Below are positions 1 through 11,462 of a stretch of DNA of 64,000 bases, in pieces. Every line of letters starts with the position of its first letter. Position 1 is the stretch's first letter. A program made the position numbers and the translations under genes. Under the pieces are notes generated by a model. That model did not search any database, was not told the origin of the DNA, and saw only the letters and a program-made list of their open reading frames with translations. This stretch comes from Archegozetes longisetosus (Eukaryota; Arthropoda; Arachnida; Sarcoptiformes; Trhypochthoniidae), in assembly GCA_018873245.2 (NCBI GenBank), contig JAEMBT020000001.1, forward strand, positions 7,732,220-7,796,219. The letters are read 5' to 3'.

Positions 1-436
1 TTTGAGACATGCAATCAAGTTAAAAGCTTTCTTTTGCATACAGTCTTGAAAGTACAGTATTTTGTTGAAAGTAATAGAATGTGTATTAATTAATATAAAA
101 TAAATCAACTCCTAATTTAATTGAGTTTAAATGCCGAGAGGTCAAAGATCTCCCGCAAGAAGCCAACAGTAAAAACTATAAAAGATAATCATACTTTTTA
201 AAAATACTTTATTCAATACGGAATTGATTTGAGATATTTAATAATCGACTTGATAGCCTTTGCTTCCCACACACCTTGAATTCGAGTAATTAAAAAGCTA
301 TAATAAAGAAATTTTTAATTTAAAAAGATTTCGAGACTTGAATATCACGAAATTTTCAGTATTTTAAAAGTTGAAATCATAGAAACATTGAAAAAGTACA
401 GTTTTGAATGAATCTCGATATTTGCCATCTTTTCGG
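1..436. other. Unique flank left of the inverted duplication
   Basis: No gene, hairpin or repeat is supported here. The stretch is AT-rich and differs from the sequence right of 23682, so the duplicated segment ends at 437. Confidence 0.6.
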
Positions 437-1352
437 ATATCTTCAATGTTTTTGCCTCATTAACTTGATTCGAATTTGAGTCAGGGGACTCTTAGTTGAG
501 AGCAACTCCCGCTTGAATGGTGTGTTAAAAAAATAGGTTCAAAATGTTTATATCTTATGTAGTTCTGACTGTAGACTAGCGAAGAGTATTGATCCAAAAT
601 CTTGAGCTTCTATAAGCGCAGCTCAGAATTCTTGATCTTTGAGCTACGCTTCCATCAAATTTGACCTAGGCTACTCTTATACAATCTTGGGATCTTATTT
701 TGAGACACTTTATGCTATCATTCATAAAACTTCATAAAATCCTTAGTCAAATGATATGCACTTTGCTGACCAATTTATATTAAACCCTCAACTTATGTTA
801 AACTTTGATTTACAAAAACAAAATTATGTATTAGAGCATGTGTAGTTTTTTAATGGTAAACACGACTTTAGCACTCAATTAAAGAGCTAGAATTGTCTGG
901 AAATTAGAGAAGAAATGCTTGAATGCAATAGCTAGTTGGTTGTTGTCATGAAACAGTCAGAAAAATAGGTAACTATTTTCTAATTCATAACACTATTGAA
1001 CTGAAGGAAAGGATAAGAAAACGGGAAACAACTGAACAAGAAGATAGAAAAATTATCGAGGCCGCTATTTTTGCAATAATTTAACTATTAATGAATTGGT
1101 ATTTGAAATGAGAAAATCTGTTAATCCTAAATTTAAGGACAAATCTGTCAATAAGAAATTTATTAGTAATATTGATTTTTAAGATTTTGTTCTTTTTTAA
1201 TTTTCGACATTAAAAAGTTAAAGCTTGAGATCATAATTTTCAAAAGTTCAAAATCAATTATAATATTGAAAAAACATTCATTGAAAATTATTTCCAAGTC
1301 ATAATATCATATACAAAGATGTCGTACGAATAATATTGCATATAAAGATTAT

Positions 1353-1438
1353 TATATTGTGGCTTTAGAACTATACTGTCGTATCTCTGATTGAAATAAC
1401 ATTACAGATACGAGTATAAGTTCCAAGGCCACGATATG
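1353..1438. repeat. Imperfect hairpin, about 33-bp arms
   Basis: The segment around GTGGCTTTAGAAC pairs with the segment around GTTCCAAGGCCAC, with GATACGA and TCGTATC further in. Several mismatches and a loop of about 18 bases are present. It recurs in the right arm near 22682-22767. It may be a decayed MITE. Confidence 0.5.
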
Positions 1439-2639
1439 TAGTATTCTCGAGCGATATTTTGTTTGATACCATAAAAATATTGCATTATTAATAATATGAG
1501 TCTCCCGGTATATTGTCAGTTAAAATATTAAATACGCTGTCAAGCAAAAAAAAAAATACATGAAATTCGTGTTTTTCATTCATTTTTATTAACATTGCAA
1601 AAATTTTAAAATAGTAGCTATCAATACAATTAATTCAGAACATAGACTAAACAGGGCACAAACTAATTTAGGAAATAATAGAAGCTCTTTAGAAGAAAGT
1701 TTAAGCTATAACAATCGTTTAAGCAACACTTCATTAAGTTATATAATCAAAATCTTATGTGTTCGTTTATGAATTTAGTAGTAATAATAATAGGGTACAG
1801 TAATAGGGTATTCTGGGCCTCAATCATCTTTGAATACCAGTTAACGGAAGCTATAAGCAGGCTGACTACCTCTCACGCATTGGGGAATCTGACTCACGTC
1901 TCCCGTATCGATTACTTACGTGAGGTGGGAGTCTCACGCATTTAGAAAATTTATTGAAATTTTAAAATATATATTAGAAACCAATTTCAAAACGAATAAT
2001 TCCGATTTATATCATGGAATGACATGAAAACATTTAAAATACTAAACGATAAACTGTAAAACAAAATGCTTTTATGTTATTTTCAAGGCTGTCAAAAGTT
2101 AGTAGGTATGAAGTTTTCCTTCAGAAATGTTTGCGTAAAAGTTTTATAGATATAAAGTTGTAATTACGAGCAATATATCTCAAATAAGAAAAGACAAATT
2201 CAAACAAAACTAATCATATGTCAAAGAGTTTGGAGTGTATTATACCAGCTCTGTATGAATTGTGTTCAAATGAAGAAATAATAGAATGACGAGAGAAGTC
2301 AAATGGGTATTGATTCGACCAGAGCAAAGATCTGCATAAAACCTAACATTGAGTTCGCTGGTTACATTTCAAAGAATGAGGTAATATTAAATAATTGCCG
2401 TGTGCTCGAATGGCCAATCCGGAGTCGATGATAAGTCCCAGATATTTGAAGACTATATTGAGTACCAGTTGATTACCATTGAATTGTATTTTTGGTGGCG
2501 TGTACTTTAGTCGTTTTGTAAACAAAACACAATTCGTTTTGCTCATATTGAATGACAATTTGTTTGTTAAACCCCATTCATATATTTGTCTCAACTATTA
2601 TTAGCCATAATTCCAGATCTGCAATATTATCTATATATA

Positions 2640-2933
2640 TCATCCAAGCTTGTCATCAGCAAAACAGTTGATTTGTATATTGTGTCCAGTTAGATAAAAA
2701 ATATCGTTAATACATATGTTGAAAAACCAGGGACCTGAAGCACTTCCTTGAGGGCAGCCAATAGACAATTTACGTCTTATTTCTCTATTCAAATACCTGA
2801 GTCTGGCTTTTCTATTCGTAAAGTAAGATTCTATTAATTTGTATAAATTTTGTGGACACTTCTTGAGTCGCAGTTGGGTCATAATTTTTGGCCAATAACA
2901 AGTATTGAACGCTCCACTAATATCTAGTGACAT
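2640..2933 (-). pseudogene. Reverse transcriptase palm fragment (left copy)
   Basis: The 97-codon open piece starts within the A motif (SLDISGAF, first catalytic Asp), continues through the RNA-binding stretch with CPQGSASGP, and stops just after the FADD catalytic pair. The next fragment, 2343-2594, supplies the thumb start (KLSFNMSKTNCVLF). Gaps and stops between them show that the enzyme is dead. The same fragment is at 21187-21480 in the other arm. Confidence 0.8.
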
Positions 2934-3929
2934 TATTAATGCAAATCCTTTTTGTTAAATGAATCTAAAATAAAGTTTTTCATTGAATGTAAAGCGGTTT
3001 CTGTTGATACTTGAGGCGTAAATCCAAACTGTCTTTCAGAGACTAAATTATTTTTTCTCAAATAGTCCACAACTCTAGTAATCATCAGTTTCTCCAAGAC
3101 TTTGGCCATAACCGGTAGTAGGTTTATTTGTCTGTACGAGTTCGCGTCTCTGTAGTCAGTTTTGCCGCTTTTTAGTATGACTTTTAAATAGACTCTTTCC
3201 AGAGTTCAGGGAATACACACAATTCAAGGCACTTATTGTAAAGTGACGCCATTAGTATTTGATCGCAACTGTGAATGAATTTTATTATTTCAGCTGTTAA
3301 CCCATCAATTCCTGGTGCCTTCCTTTGATTTTGCTGTAAAATTACATCATTAACTTCTTCAGGACTGAACGGCTTGTCATTGTCTCTGTAATAATTGATG
3401 TCATTATTTAAATCAATATGTTTCTTAATGTTTGATGTATTTGGAGATCTGGTATTTGATCGTCAGTCGAGAACAGTGTACCTATCAAATGGTCAGTAAT
3501 TTATTGGGAATCAGTCAGCAGTCGGCCATCAGGTAGCTTCAATTCAGTTACTGTGTCTTTATTTAATCTGTTTCTTGGGATTTTAGACACTAAACCCCAG
3601 GGGTTGTCGCGACCGTTTTCCGATACAAATTCATTCCAAGACTTGAGTTTTGTTTCATTTACGACCTTTTTATATCTCTCACGAAAAGACAAATATTCAA
3701 TTTTAAGCGCTTGTCGTCTCTGGTTTTCTACATCGCTGGTATTGCCGTCTCATTCGGTTTGCTGTGTCTCATTAGTGTCAGGTTTTGTGTCCACCAATTA
3801 TTGCACTTTTTGCCTGGATTTATATTTACTTTTTTCAAATATTTATCGTAGGTTTTGGTTATTTCTGTATTAAGTCTTATGACACAGTCATTCAATTGTA
3901 GTTCATTGTTTGCATCCAATTTTTGACTT

Positions 3930-4268
3930 TTAATATACTCTACTTTTGGTGCAGCCTGATGTAATTTGACTACAATCAGCATTTTTTGTATTATATTTTA
4001 TTGTTGATTTATATTTGACTTTTTCTATGCTTTCAGATATGGTAAACACAATATATTTGTGGTCAGAAGCCGTCTCTTCATCCAACACTTGCCAATCATT
4101 GATAAGATTTGAGAGATTCAGTGACACAAGTGTTAAATCAATTGAACTACTACCACGACTGTTCTCAGATGTAGGCGTATTTTCATTATTGTTCAATAAA
4201 ATTAAGTTATTTTGGGCAATAAATTGATTCATTTGATCTCCTCTGTAGTCGTTATTGTCGAGCCACAC
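3930..4268 (-). pseudogene. LINE endonuclease C-terminal fragment (left copy)
   Basis: The 112-codon piece shows the end of an exonuclease-endonuclease-phosphatase domain: NxxxxTPTSENSRGSSSIDLTL followed by the conserved SDH (ETASDHKYIVF). A further piece at 3728-3982 in another frame carries the linker WWTQNLTLMR that usually lies between endonuclease and polymerase. The overlap of the two frames marks a frameshift. This piece would nick target DNA in a functional element. Confidence 0.75.
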
Positions 4269-5041
4269 ATTTGAATGTGAGAGTCGATGGATATGACAAT
4301 GTTTCGCAATTAGGCTGTCAATGACTGTCTGAATATTTTGTAGTTTAGACTAGATGTCTTCAATCGATGAAAAATGTGCAGAAATAACTAGTATATCCTT
4401 ATAGTCGACTATGGCTACAGACAAATCTTGTTTAGAAAAGGTTTCTATGTTTCTGAAGTTCATTGCACTGTATTTGACTAGTATCGTAAACTTTGGGTTT
4501 TGGCCATTAGATGATTTATAACAACTTGTATTGAGATGGAAAACCACATATCTTGCCATTAATACAATAAGGCTCTTAGATTAAAACATCACACAATTTA
4601 TTCTCTATAAAATTGAATAAATGCTGTGTCGATATCTTAGATCTCTGGAGATTAATTTGAAGACACTTAGTATTTTTTTGTCTTATATTATCCACAGGTG
4701 ACTCTCGAGTTGACAATACTTTTTATTCTTAAAAATGACTGGCATTTGTCATCGAACACCGTGTGGTCTGTCTTTAGTTCCTTTCGGCCCTTTCCTTGTT
4801 TGTTATTTTTGTCACAATTTTTCACTGATACTTTGATAGATTTAAAGAGATTTGAGAACTGCGCAACAAGTAGTACTCTTTCTTTGGCAGCCATATTGGC
4901 TATGGTTAGGTCAGGTTAGTTTAAGTTTGAAGTCAGTTAATTCCTCTTTTCTCTTAGATTCTTAATGACTAATTAGGCATCTATTTTGCCCACTATATAT
5001 ATATTGCCTTCAGATATATTTATAATTCAATTAATTTATGG

Positions 5042-5224
5042 TTACAGTTGATAAGGATGAGTCAGAATTATTGACTTATGAGCCGGGCTTATGTTTGGAC
5101 TATCAGCAAGTATGTGATCAATAGCTGAAAGCTCATAGAGAGACCTTAGAAATTTTGATAACAGTATCTGACGTAACAATTCAATGATATAGACTCTTCC
5201 ATGAAACTCCAAGCTTTCTTTCAC
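5042..5224 (-). CDS. 60-codon open frame conserved in both arms, unknown
   Basis: An ATG-started frame of 60 codons is identical in sense to 18902-19084. No domain is recognised. It lies about 150 bp upstream of the inner arm edge and about 150 bp ahead of the first LINE-related frame. Because the arms are nearly identical, its conservation proves nothing about function. It may be part of the LINE 5' region or pure chance. Confidence 0.2.
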   Translation of the reverse strand: MKESLEFHGRVYIIELLRQILLSKFLRSLYELSAIDHILADSPNISPAHKSIILTHPYQL

Positions 5225-5372
5225 TCTAAACCTTCCAATTAATCGATATGAAACTAACTTTTATTAATTTTATCTACTAAGTATTTAATCTATATTATCA
5301 ATTGTTAATTAAATTTAATTTTTAACATTGTTAATATATAATTTAATAAACTAGCTTCATCGGTTTTTGAAA

Positions 5373-5461
5373 CGGGTGAATCCGGGCTAATGGGTCTAAG
5401 GGGGTTTTTGACCTCCCACCCCCGAATGTGATACATCATCGGATTCAGTTCTTTGAGCTGA
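5373..5461 (+). repeat. Left terminal inverted repeat of the Merlin-like element
   Basis: The first 26 bp match the inverted right end with one mismatch. A divergent spacer of about 23 bp follows, and then a second matching block from CCCCGA to CTGAA. Confidence 0.75.
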
Positions 5462-5681
5462 ACATATTGATACCTCAGCTGGCCAATCATGTCAAGTGGT
5501 TACCGAGATATATCCGAACCGAACGATATCGTTCGCTCTCCTTCACTACTACAGCTCGAACACCCAAATTTTTCAAGTCTACACCCATAGGAGGAGTTTC
5601 CATGTCGTTTTACCAACTTTTCAAGTTTTCATCAAACTCTAAAACCCGAAATTAATGTAATGCAAAACGAAACCTATTTTT

Positions 5682-5950
5682 TCCTTCTATGAACAAGAAG
5701 TAGAGCGCTATAGCCGCTTAAATAAGCAATTTGACGATATTAACGTGCAGAAATTATCGATCCGTCTCCATTCTCGACTGGTGTAGAACCAATCACAAAG
5801 CAGAGAATCGTTTTATTATCGTTAATATCGTCAATTTGCCTATATAAGCAGGTACAGCTTCGCGCGCGACTCTTTCACTCCTTGTCCATAGAAGGAGAAG
5901 GCAGAAGGAGTTCTACCTTAGCAGAGGACTGACGCGGAGTGAAGAGATAT
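5682..5950. promoter_or_regulatory. Divergent promoter module A (left half degenerate)
   Basis: The right half reads TATATAAG (5841-5848), then AGCTTCGCGCGCGAC, then two stem-loops. The first pairs CTCCTT with AAGGAG (5878-5897) and the second pairs AAGGCAGAA with TTCTACCTT (5898-5919). The left half is a decayed inverted copy (5682-5750) with TAAATAAG in place of the TATA box. Between them lie a CCAAT box (5789-5793) and copies of CGTTAATATCGT. The layout matches a bidirectional polymerase II promoter. A palindromic MITE is the alternative. Confidence 0.55.
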
Positions 5951-6021
5951 AGTGTATATTAATATATATATATATAATATATATTATATAATGATAGAGA
6001 TCATTAAATCCAACTTAATTT

Positions 6022-6330
6022 TCAGTTCGTCTCCAAATGAAACTTACAAGTATGAAACAAACTGAATCGATATGTTTTACGCTCTTTTAGACAAATAGAA
6101 TGTCTAGAAATTGAAATTCATAGGCATTCTTTAAGTTCGCTTAATTAAATTTCGACCAATTCTCTATATGTAAAACGTACAAGTTTTAGAACAAACTGAA
6201 ACAAAATTTTTTGTGCTCTTTTCGACAAGTAGCATATTTAAAAATGAAAATCCATATTCTTTAAGTTGGGATCGGTTAAATTTATTTTAAACTATTCATG
6301 CATAAGTGAGACATACAAATTTTGAAACGA
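6022..6330 (+). repeat. Tandem repeat, about 130-bp unit
   Basis: Two to three diverged copies share landmarks such as GCTCTTTT (6081 and 6215) and ATTCTTTAAG, about 134 bp apart. No coding frame runs through them. They lie directly downstream of module A. Confidence 0.6.
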
Positions 6331-6789
6331 ATCGAAAGAAAAATTCCGATTCGAAGATTGAACTAAATTTTGTCCGAAGATTCACAAGCGATAGTACCAA
6401 TAATATCGAACGTATATGAATATTGTGCAATGTTCAGGATAATTTTTTAAATTGGTAACTTGTTGTGATAACTGAAACATGAGAAATACTACTGTCGATA
6501 TCGGTTTGTGCAGGAATAGTTAAAATTTGTTTTAAACGTCGACTGAAAAATAATTTATTCGTTTGAAGTAAAAATTTGTAGACCGCATTGAGACATGAGT
6601 TAAAAATAAAGATGCCGACTGAATTGTCTAAGAATATTTGCTAGGCAAATCCATAGAAAAGTAAAAATGTTTCCCTTCGACTTTTTCACAATTTATAAAC
6701 CGCATAAAAGACGAATATATTTAAAACATTTGGTTCCTACAATCTCGATTAAAGAAATTATATATATAATATTATATAAATATTGTAGA

Positions 6790-7260
6790 ATATGCATTAT
6801 ACGCTGACACATGAATTCCTGCACTCTGCGTCGGCATTTCCCTATCTCTCTCTACTACTATGCACTGACGATAGTATAGATAGTCGCCTAGCTCAGATTT
6901 ACCTTTTTAAAGCTCGTAAAATATCAATTTCCCTCGATCGAATTGGTTTCGAAACTTGTAAACTAAATAAAGAGGAAAATAAGTTTAAAATAATCTTAGT
7001 TCCTACAATCCTGGTTCATGAAATTATATATACATTACACATGAATACATAAATCTCTCCGCGTCACCCTTTCTCTCTCCTACAATGAACTGACGATAGT
7101 ATAGACAGTCACCTAGTCAAGAGTTATCTCTTCAAACTCATAAAGTTTCACTCGAAAAAAATATTTCTCTCGATCGAATTTGTTTCAAAACTTGCAAACC
7201 ACATAAAGAGACGAATAGGTTCAAGATAAAATTGGATTCTATAAACCCATTCATTATATA
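6790..7260 (+). repeat. Two copies of a 225-300 bp tandem unit
   Basis: Each copy runs from an ACACATGAAT start through the CGCGTCG box, ACTGACGATAGTATAGA (6864 and 7089), TTTCGAAACTTG-like text and a TTCCTACAATCC block to an AT-rich ATATATA end. The same unit recurs near 8040, 8350, 8650, 10110 and 10350. The short frame at 6792-7052 is not maintained between copies, so the repeat is judged non-coding. Confidence 0.7.
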
Positions 7261-7284
7261 TATTATATATTACGCAATATATAT

Positions 7285-7660
7285 TATATCTCTCCGCGTC
7301 GGCCTTCTGCTAAGGTAGAACTCCTTCTACCTTCTCCTTCTATGGACAAGGAGTGAAAGAGTCGCGCGCGAAGCTATACCTGCTTATATAGGCAGTTTGA
7401 CGATATTAACGTTAAGACGATAATTTGGTAATAGAACGATTCTCTGATTAGTGATTGGTTCTAAGTCAGTCGAGAATAAAGACTAATCGATATTATCGTT
7501 ATCTTGCGCATATCGGTATCGTTAACTTGTGTACGTTAATATCCTTGTATATAATAATATCGTTAATTTTGGAGGATAGTGTCGTCAAATCGCCTATATA
7601 ATTAGGTATAGCTTCGCGCGCGACTCTTTCACTCTAGACTGCAAGAGTATATTTTACGAT
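7285..7660. promoter_or_regulatory. Divergent promoter module B
   Basis: The left-facing half has CTTATATA (7383-7390, inverted TATATAAG) and a perfect stem-loop pairing AAGGTAGAA with TTCTACCTT (7312-7333). The right-facing half has TATATAAT at 7595-7602 followed by AGCTTCGCGCGCGAC, but it is truncated near 7641 and has lost both stem-loops. An inverted CCAAT box (7454-7458) and several TTAATATCGT-type motifs lie in the 205 bp between the TATA boxes. Confidence 0.6.
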
Positions 7661-7679
7661 AATATCGTTAGTGCCACAA

Positions 7680-8845
7680 TAATTAAAGAAATATTTCTAA
7701 CATGAAAAAGAATTTTCTCTCCGCTCTATCTGTGAAATTTTGCAGCTATCTGCATCGTTCTTTTTGTCGGCATATCTAAAATATTCTTTTGAAGAACTTT
7801 CTCCTATTAATTTTGTAAACTACATGAAGCGTCGAGTCAATCTGCACTCGACAAACTGCTCTAGAGGAGCATAAAAGATTTCCTTTAAATCCAATTCGTT
7901 TCACAAATTATAAATTACACACAGATGCGAATAAGTTTAATCAAACTACTTGGTTTATACAATCCCGGATCATGAAATTATATATATGTATGTAATTATA
8001 TTCTACAATATGCAATATAGAAGAATACATGCATCTCTCCGCGTAGGCCTTTATCTGTTTCTCTCTCTCTCTCTACGACTATGATCTAACGATAGTATAG
8101 GCAGTCACTTAGCACAGAGTTATGTTCTACAAACTCATGAAATTTCTGACTCGAAAAAAAAATTTCCTTCGAACGAATTTGTTTCAAAACTTGCAAAACA
8201 CACAACGAGGGAAATACGTTTAAGATAAATATGGTTCCTACGATCCTGGAACATGAAATTATATATATATAATCTTGATATATATAATTATGTATATAAT
8301 ATATAATATAAATATTGTACAATACGCATTACACATGAATACATAAATCTCTCTGCGTCGCCCTTTCTCTCTCCTATAATGAACTGACGGCAGTATAGAC
8401 AGTCGCTTAGCACAGAGTTATGTTCTACAAACTCTTGAAATTTCTGACTCGAAAAAAATATTTCCTTCGAACGAATTTGTTTCAAAACTTGCAAAACACA
8501 TAACGAGGGAAATACGTTTAAGATAAATATGGTTCCTACGATCCTGGAACATGAAATTATATATAAATATAATCATGATATATATAATTATGTAATATAT
8601 ATACATATAAATATTGTACAATATGCATTACACATTAATACATGAATCTCTCCGCGTCGCCCTTTCTCTCTCCTACAACGAACTGACGGCAGTATAGACA
8701 GTCACTTAGCTCAGAGTTATCTTTTTCAAACTCAAAGTTTCACTCAAATAAAATATTTCCCTCGATCGAATTTATTTCAAAACCTTTGGGCTACATAAAG
8801 ATGCGAATAGGTACGACATAAAATTGGCTTCTATGATCCCCTTTG

Positions 8846-8860
<15 letters not shown>
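7680..8860 (+). repeat. Higher-order repeat block between modules B and C
   Basis: The block starts with a 310-bp segment (landmark TTTTGCAGC, 7735) that is repeated about 2,080 bp further on (9760-10070). Three copies of the 300-bp unit follow (ACTGACG-type landmarks near 8085, 8383 and 8683). Copies are separated by runs of alternating TA. Short - strand open frames across 8086-8621 are one repeat read in different frames, so no protein is supported. Confidence 0.7.

Positions 8861-8876
<16 letters not shown>
8848..8876. repeat. TA dinucleotide run
   Basis: About fourteen TA units lie just left of module C. Similar TA-rich runs flank each module. Confidence 0.85.
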
Positions 8877-8880
<4 letters not shown>

Positions 8881-8909
8881 ATATAGTATACATGATTTAT
8901 TACACAAAA

Positions 8910-9371
8910 TATATATCTCTCTTCACTCCGCGTCAGTCCTCTGCTAAGGTAGAACTCCTTCTACCTTCTCCTTCTATGGACAAGGAGTGAAAGAGTCGCG
9001 CGAAGCTATACCTACTTATATAGGCAGTTTGACGATATTAACGTGACCATGTGAACGTTAATATCGTTATAGAACAAGTCTCTGCTTTGTGATTGGTTTA
9101 TTTTCTTCTGTAGAGAATAGAGACGGATCGATATTACCGTTAATTTGTTAACCTAAGTATCGTTAATTCTTGCACGTTAGTATCGTTCATTTGTGTACGT
9201 TAACATCGTCGTGCACGTTAATATCGTCGTGTACGTTAACATCGTCGTATACGTTAATATCGTCAAACTGCCTATATAAGCAGGTATAGCTTCGCGCGCG
9301 ACACTCCTTGTCCAGAAGGAGAAGGTAGAAGGAGTTCTACCTTAGCAGAGGACTGACGCGGAGTAAAGAGA
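8910..9371. promoter_or_regulatory. Divergent promoter module C (most complete)
   Basis: Left-facing TATA is at 9015-9022 and right-facing TATATAAG at 9273-9280, 251 bp apart. An inverted CCAAT box (9092-9096) lies between. Five tandem copies of a 16-17 bp motif, roughly GTACGTTAAYATCGTC, fill 9170-9262 next to the right TATA box. On both outer sides follow the GC-rich AGCTTCGCGCG box, the two stem-loops, and a box reading CTCCGCGTCAGTCCTCTGC or its inverse. Module spacing is 1.63-1.69 kb to the neighbouring modules. Confidence 0.65.
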
Positions 9372-10610
9372 TATAATGTGTATGGCATAATAAATATTAT
9401 ATAAAATATAAAATAATATATCGTACACTGAAATCATGGAAGCCAGTTATATTTTCATTCGCTTCATGGAGTCTACGAGTTTTAAATCCGATCGAAGGAA
9501 TCAAGAATTCATTCACAGACAAGCTAGTCGGTGTTCAATGCGACTTCAAATCTTCACATTGACGAAAAAAAGAATTATTTTCTAGCTAGAAATCAATTTT
9601 GCCTTCCTACTTCATGCCTTACTATCGAACGGGCCGACAATTGTAAATATATATTGTATCAGTCTGCATAATAAGTTCCTTATTTTATAATCTCATTATA
9701 ACTTGATCCAATGATCCTGGTTAGTGTTTCAGTTATAGGATTAGTCTTAAAATATATTTCTAACTAGAAAAAGAATTATTTCTCTGCTCTGTCTGTAAAA
9801 TTTTGCAGCAACAAGCATTTTTCTTTTTGTCGGCTTATCTAAAATATTGTTTTCAAGAACTTTCTCTTATTAATTTTGTAAACTACATGAAGCGCCAAGT
9901 CAATCAGCACTCGACAACCTGCTCTAAAGGAACATAAAAGATTTCCCTTAAATCTAATTCGTTTCACAAATTATAAATTACACACAGAGGCGAATAGGTT
10001 TAAATAAACTACTTGGTTTCTACAATCCCGGGTCATGAAATTATATATAATTCATATATGTGTATGTAATTATATTGTACAATATGCAATATAGACGAAT
10101 ACATACATCTCTAAAATTCGCGTCGGCCTTTATCTGTTTCTCTCTCTACGACTTCTTTCGATCGAGTTTGTTTCAAAACTTGCAAAACACATAAAGAGGG
10201 AAATACGTTTAAGATAAATATGTTTCCTACAATCCTGGAATATGAAATTATATATATATGTAATCATGATATATATATAATTATGTATATATTATGTAAT
10301 ATATATATATATTTAAATATTGTACAATATGCATTACACATGAATACATAAATCTCTCCGCGTCGCCCTTTCTCTCTCTTACAATGAACTGACGGCAGTA
10401 TAGACGGTCGCTTAGCTCAGAGTTATCTCTTCGAACTCATAAAATTTCAAACTCGAAAAAATATTTTCCTCGATCGAATTTGTTTTAAAACTTGCAAACC
10501 ACATAAAGACGCGAATAGGTACGACATAAAATTGGCTTCTATGATCCCCTTTATTATATATATATATTGTATATAGTATACATGATTTATTACACGATAT
10601 ATATTATATC
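9371..10610 (+). repeat. Repeat block between modules C and D
   Basis: The first 380 bp (from GTGTATGGCATAAT-like text through ATCATGGAAGCC and TTGATCCAATGATCCTG) recur downstream of module D at 11003-11360. The part at 9760-10130 repeats 7680-8050. Two copies of the 300-bp unit follow (near 10110 and 10350). No coding frame was found. Confidence 0.7.
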
Positions 10611-10611
10611 T

Positions 10612-11010
10612 CTTCACTCCGCGTCAGTCCTCTGCTAAGGTAGAACTCATTCTACCTTCTCCTTCTATGGACAAGGAGTGAAAGAGTCGCCCACGAAGCT
10701 ATACCTACCTATATAGGCAGTTTGACGATATTAACGTGACCATGTGAACGTTAATATCGTTATAGTCTCTTCTTTGTGATAGGTTTATTTTCTTCCGTAA
10801 AGAATAGAGACGGATCGATATTACCGTTAATTTTTTAACCTAAATATCGTTAATTCTTGCACGTTAGTATCGTTCATTTGTGTACGTTAATACTGCCTAC
10901 ATAAGCAGGTATAGCTTCGCGCGCGACTCTTTCACTCCTTGTCCATAGAAGGAGAAGGTAGAAGGAGTTCTACCTTAGCAGAAGACTGACGCGGAGTAAA
11001 GAGATATGTG
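10612..11010. promoter_or_regulatory. Divergent promoter module D, nearest the transposase
   Basis: The left-facing TATA region reads CCTATATAGG (10709-10716) and the right-facing one TACATAAG (10898-10905), so both core boxes are slightly degraded. The inverted CCAAT box has become ATAGG (near 10780). The right-facing stem-loops are intact. The right side points at the transposase ORF, about 990 bp downstream, and would give it a long leader. That link is inferred from position only. Confidence 0.5.
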
Positions 11011-11462
11011 TATGGCATAATATATATTATATAATATATCGTACACTGAAATCATGGAAGCCAATTATGTTTTCATTCGCTTCATGGAGTCTATAAGTTT
11101 TAAATTCGATCGACGGAAACCAGAATTCATTCAATCCAGTCGGTCTTCAATACGACCTCCAAATTTTGACGAAAAAAGAATTATTTCCTAGCTTGAAATC
11201 TATTATGCCTTCCTACTCTATGCCTTAGTATCGAACGTGCCGGCAATTGTAAATATACACGTCTGCATAATAAATTCCTTATTTTATAATTTCGTTATAA
11301 CTTGATCCAATGATCCTGTCTGGTGTTTCTGTTATAGAATTAGTCTTAAAATCGTGATCAGTTTTATGACTTGGTGTTTCAGCTATAACTGAATAAACAA
11401 ATTTAAAGCTATAGAAATAGTCTTAGATATAATCACAAGTTTACTATTATGTGTGCTTAAGA

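Larger units (their letters stand above)
2343..4894 (-). mobile_element. Degenerate R1-clade-like LINE, left-arm copy
   Basis: On the - strand, from 4894 towards 2343, run fragments of a non-LTR retrotransposon: a 68-codon open piece, apurinic-endonuclease pieces, the linker to the polymerase, and reverse-transcriptase palm and thumb pieces. They lie in several frames, so the element cannot be translated as a whole. The polymerase block GCPQGSASGP, the FADD catalytic motif and the wording around SLDISGAF resemble R1/TRAS-type elements known from arthropod rDNA and telomeres. Clade assignment is from memory of family motifs and is moderately secure. The copy differs from its partner at 19230-21777 by a few changes and keeps slightly more open frame. 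Confidence 0.75.
437..5372. repeat. Left arm of a 4.93-kb inverted duplication
   Basis: The reverse complement of this arm reappears at 18754-23682. Mirrored coordinates sum to about 24120-24126 along the whole arm, so only a handful of short indels separate the copies. Few substitutions were seen (for example near 1920, 2510 and 3470). Two indels are homopolymer-length changes: six against five T near 3830, and five against four near 4730. In both, the left arm keeps the longer open frame. The outer edge is at ATATCTTC (437) and the inner edge at TTGAAA (5372), immediately against the terminus of the Merlin-like element. The arm carries a broken R1-like LINE on the - strand plus about 1.9 kb of other sequence. 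A recent segmental inverted duplication fits best; an assembly fold-back is possible. Confidence 0.9.

Noticed and set aside
3553..3873. 106-codon + strand frame, mirrored at 20224-20571
   Set aside because: It is the antisense of the LINE linker and endonuclease fragments and has no domain.
4890..4925. TTAGGTCAGGTTAG-like text as telomeric repeat; also 43045-43085 and 47710-47770
   Set aside because: Only two or three irregular units each, with no array; too little for an interstitial telomere claim.
8086..8621. Overlapping short - strand open frames
   Set aside because: They are successive copies of one tandem repeat read in different frames, with no conserved protein.
9170..9262. CRISPR-like array
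   Set aside because: The repeats are contiguous, with no unique spacers, in a eukaryotic transposon.
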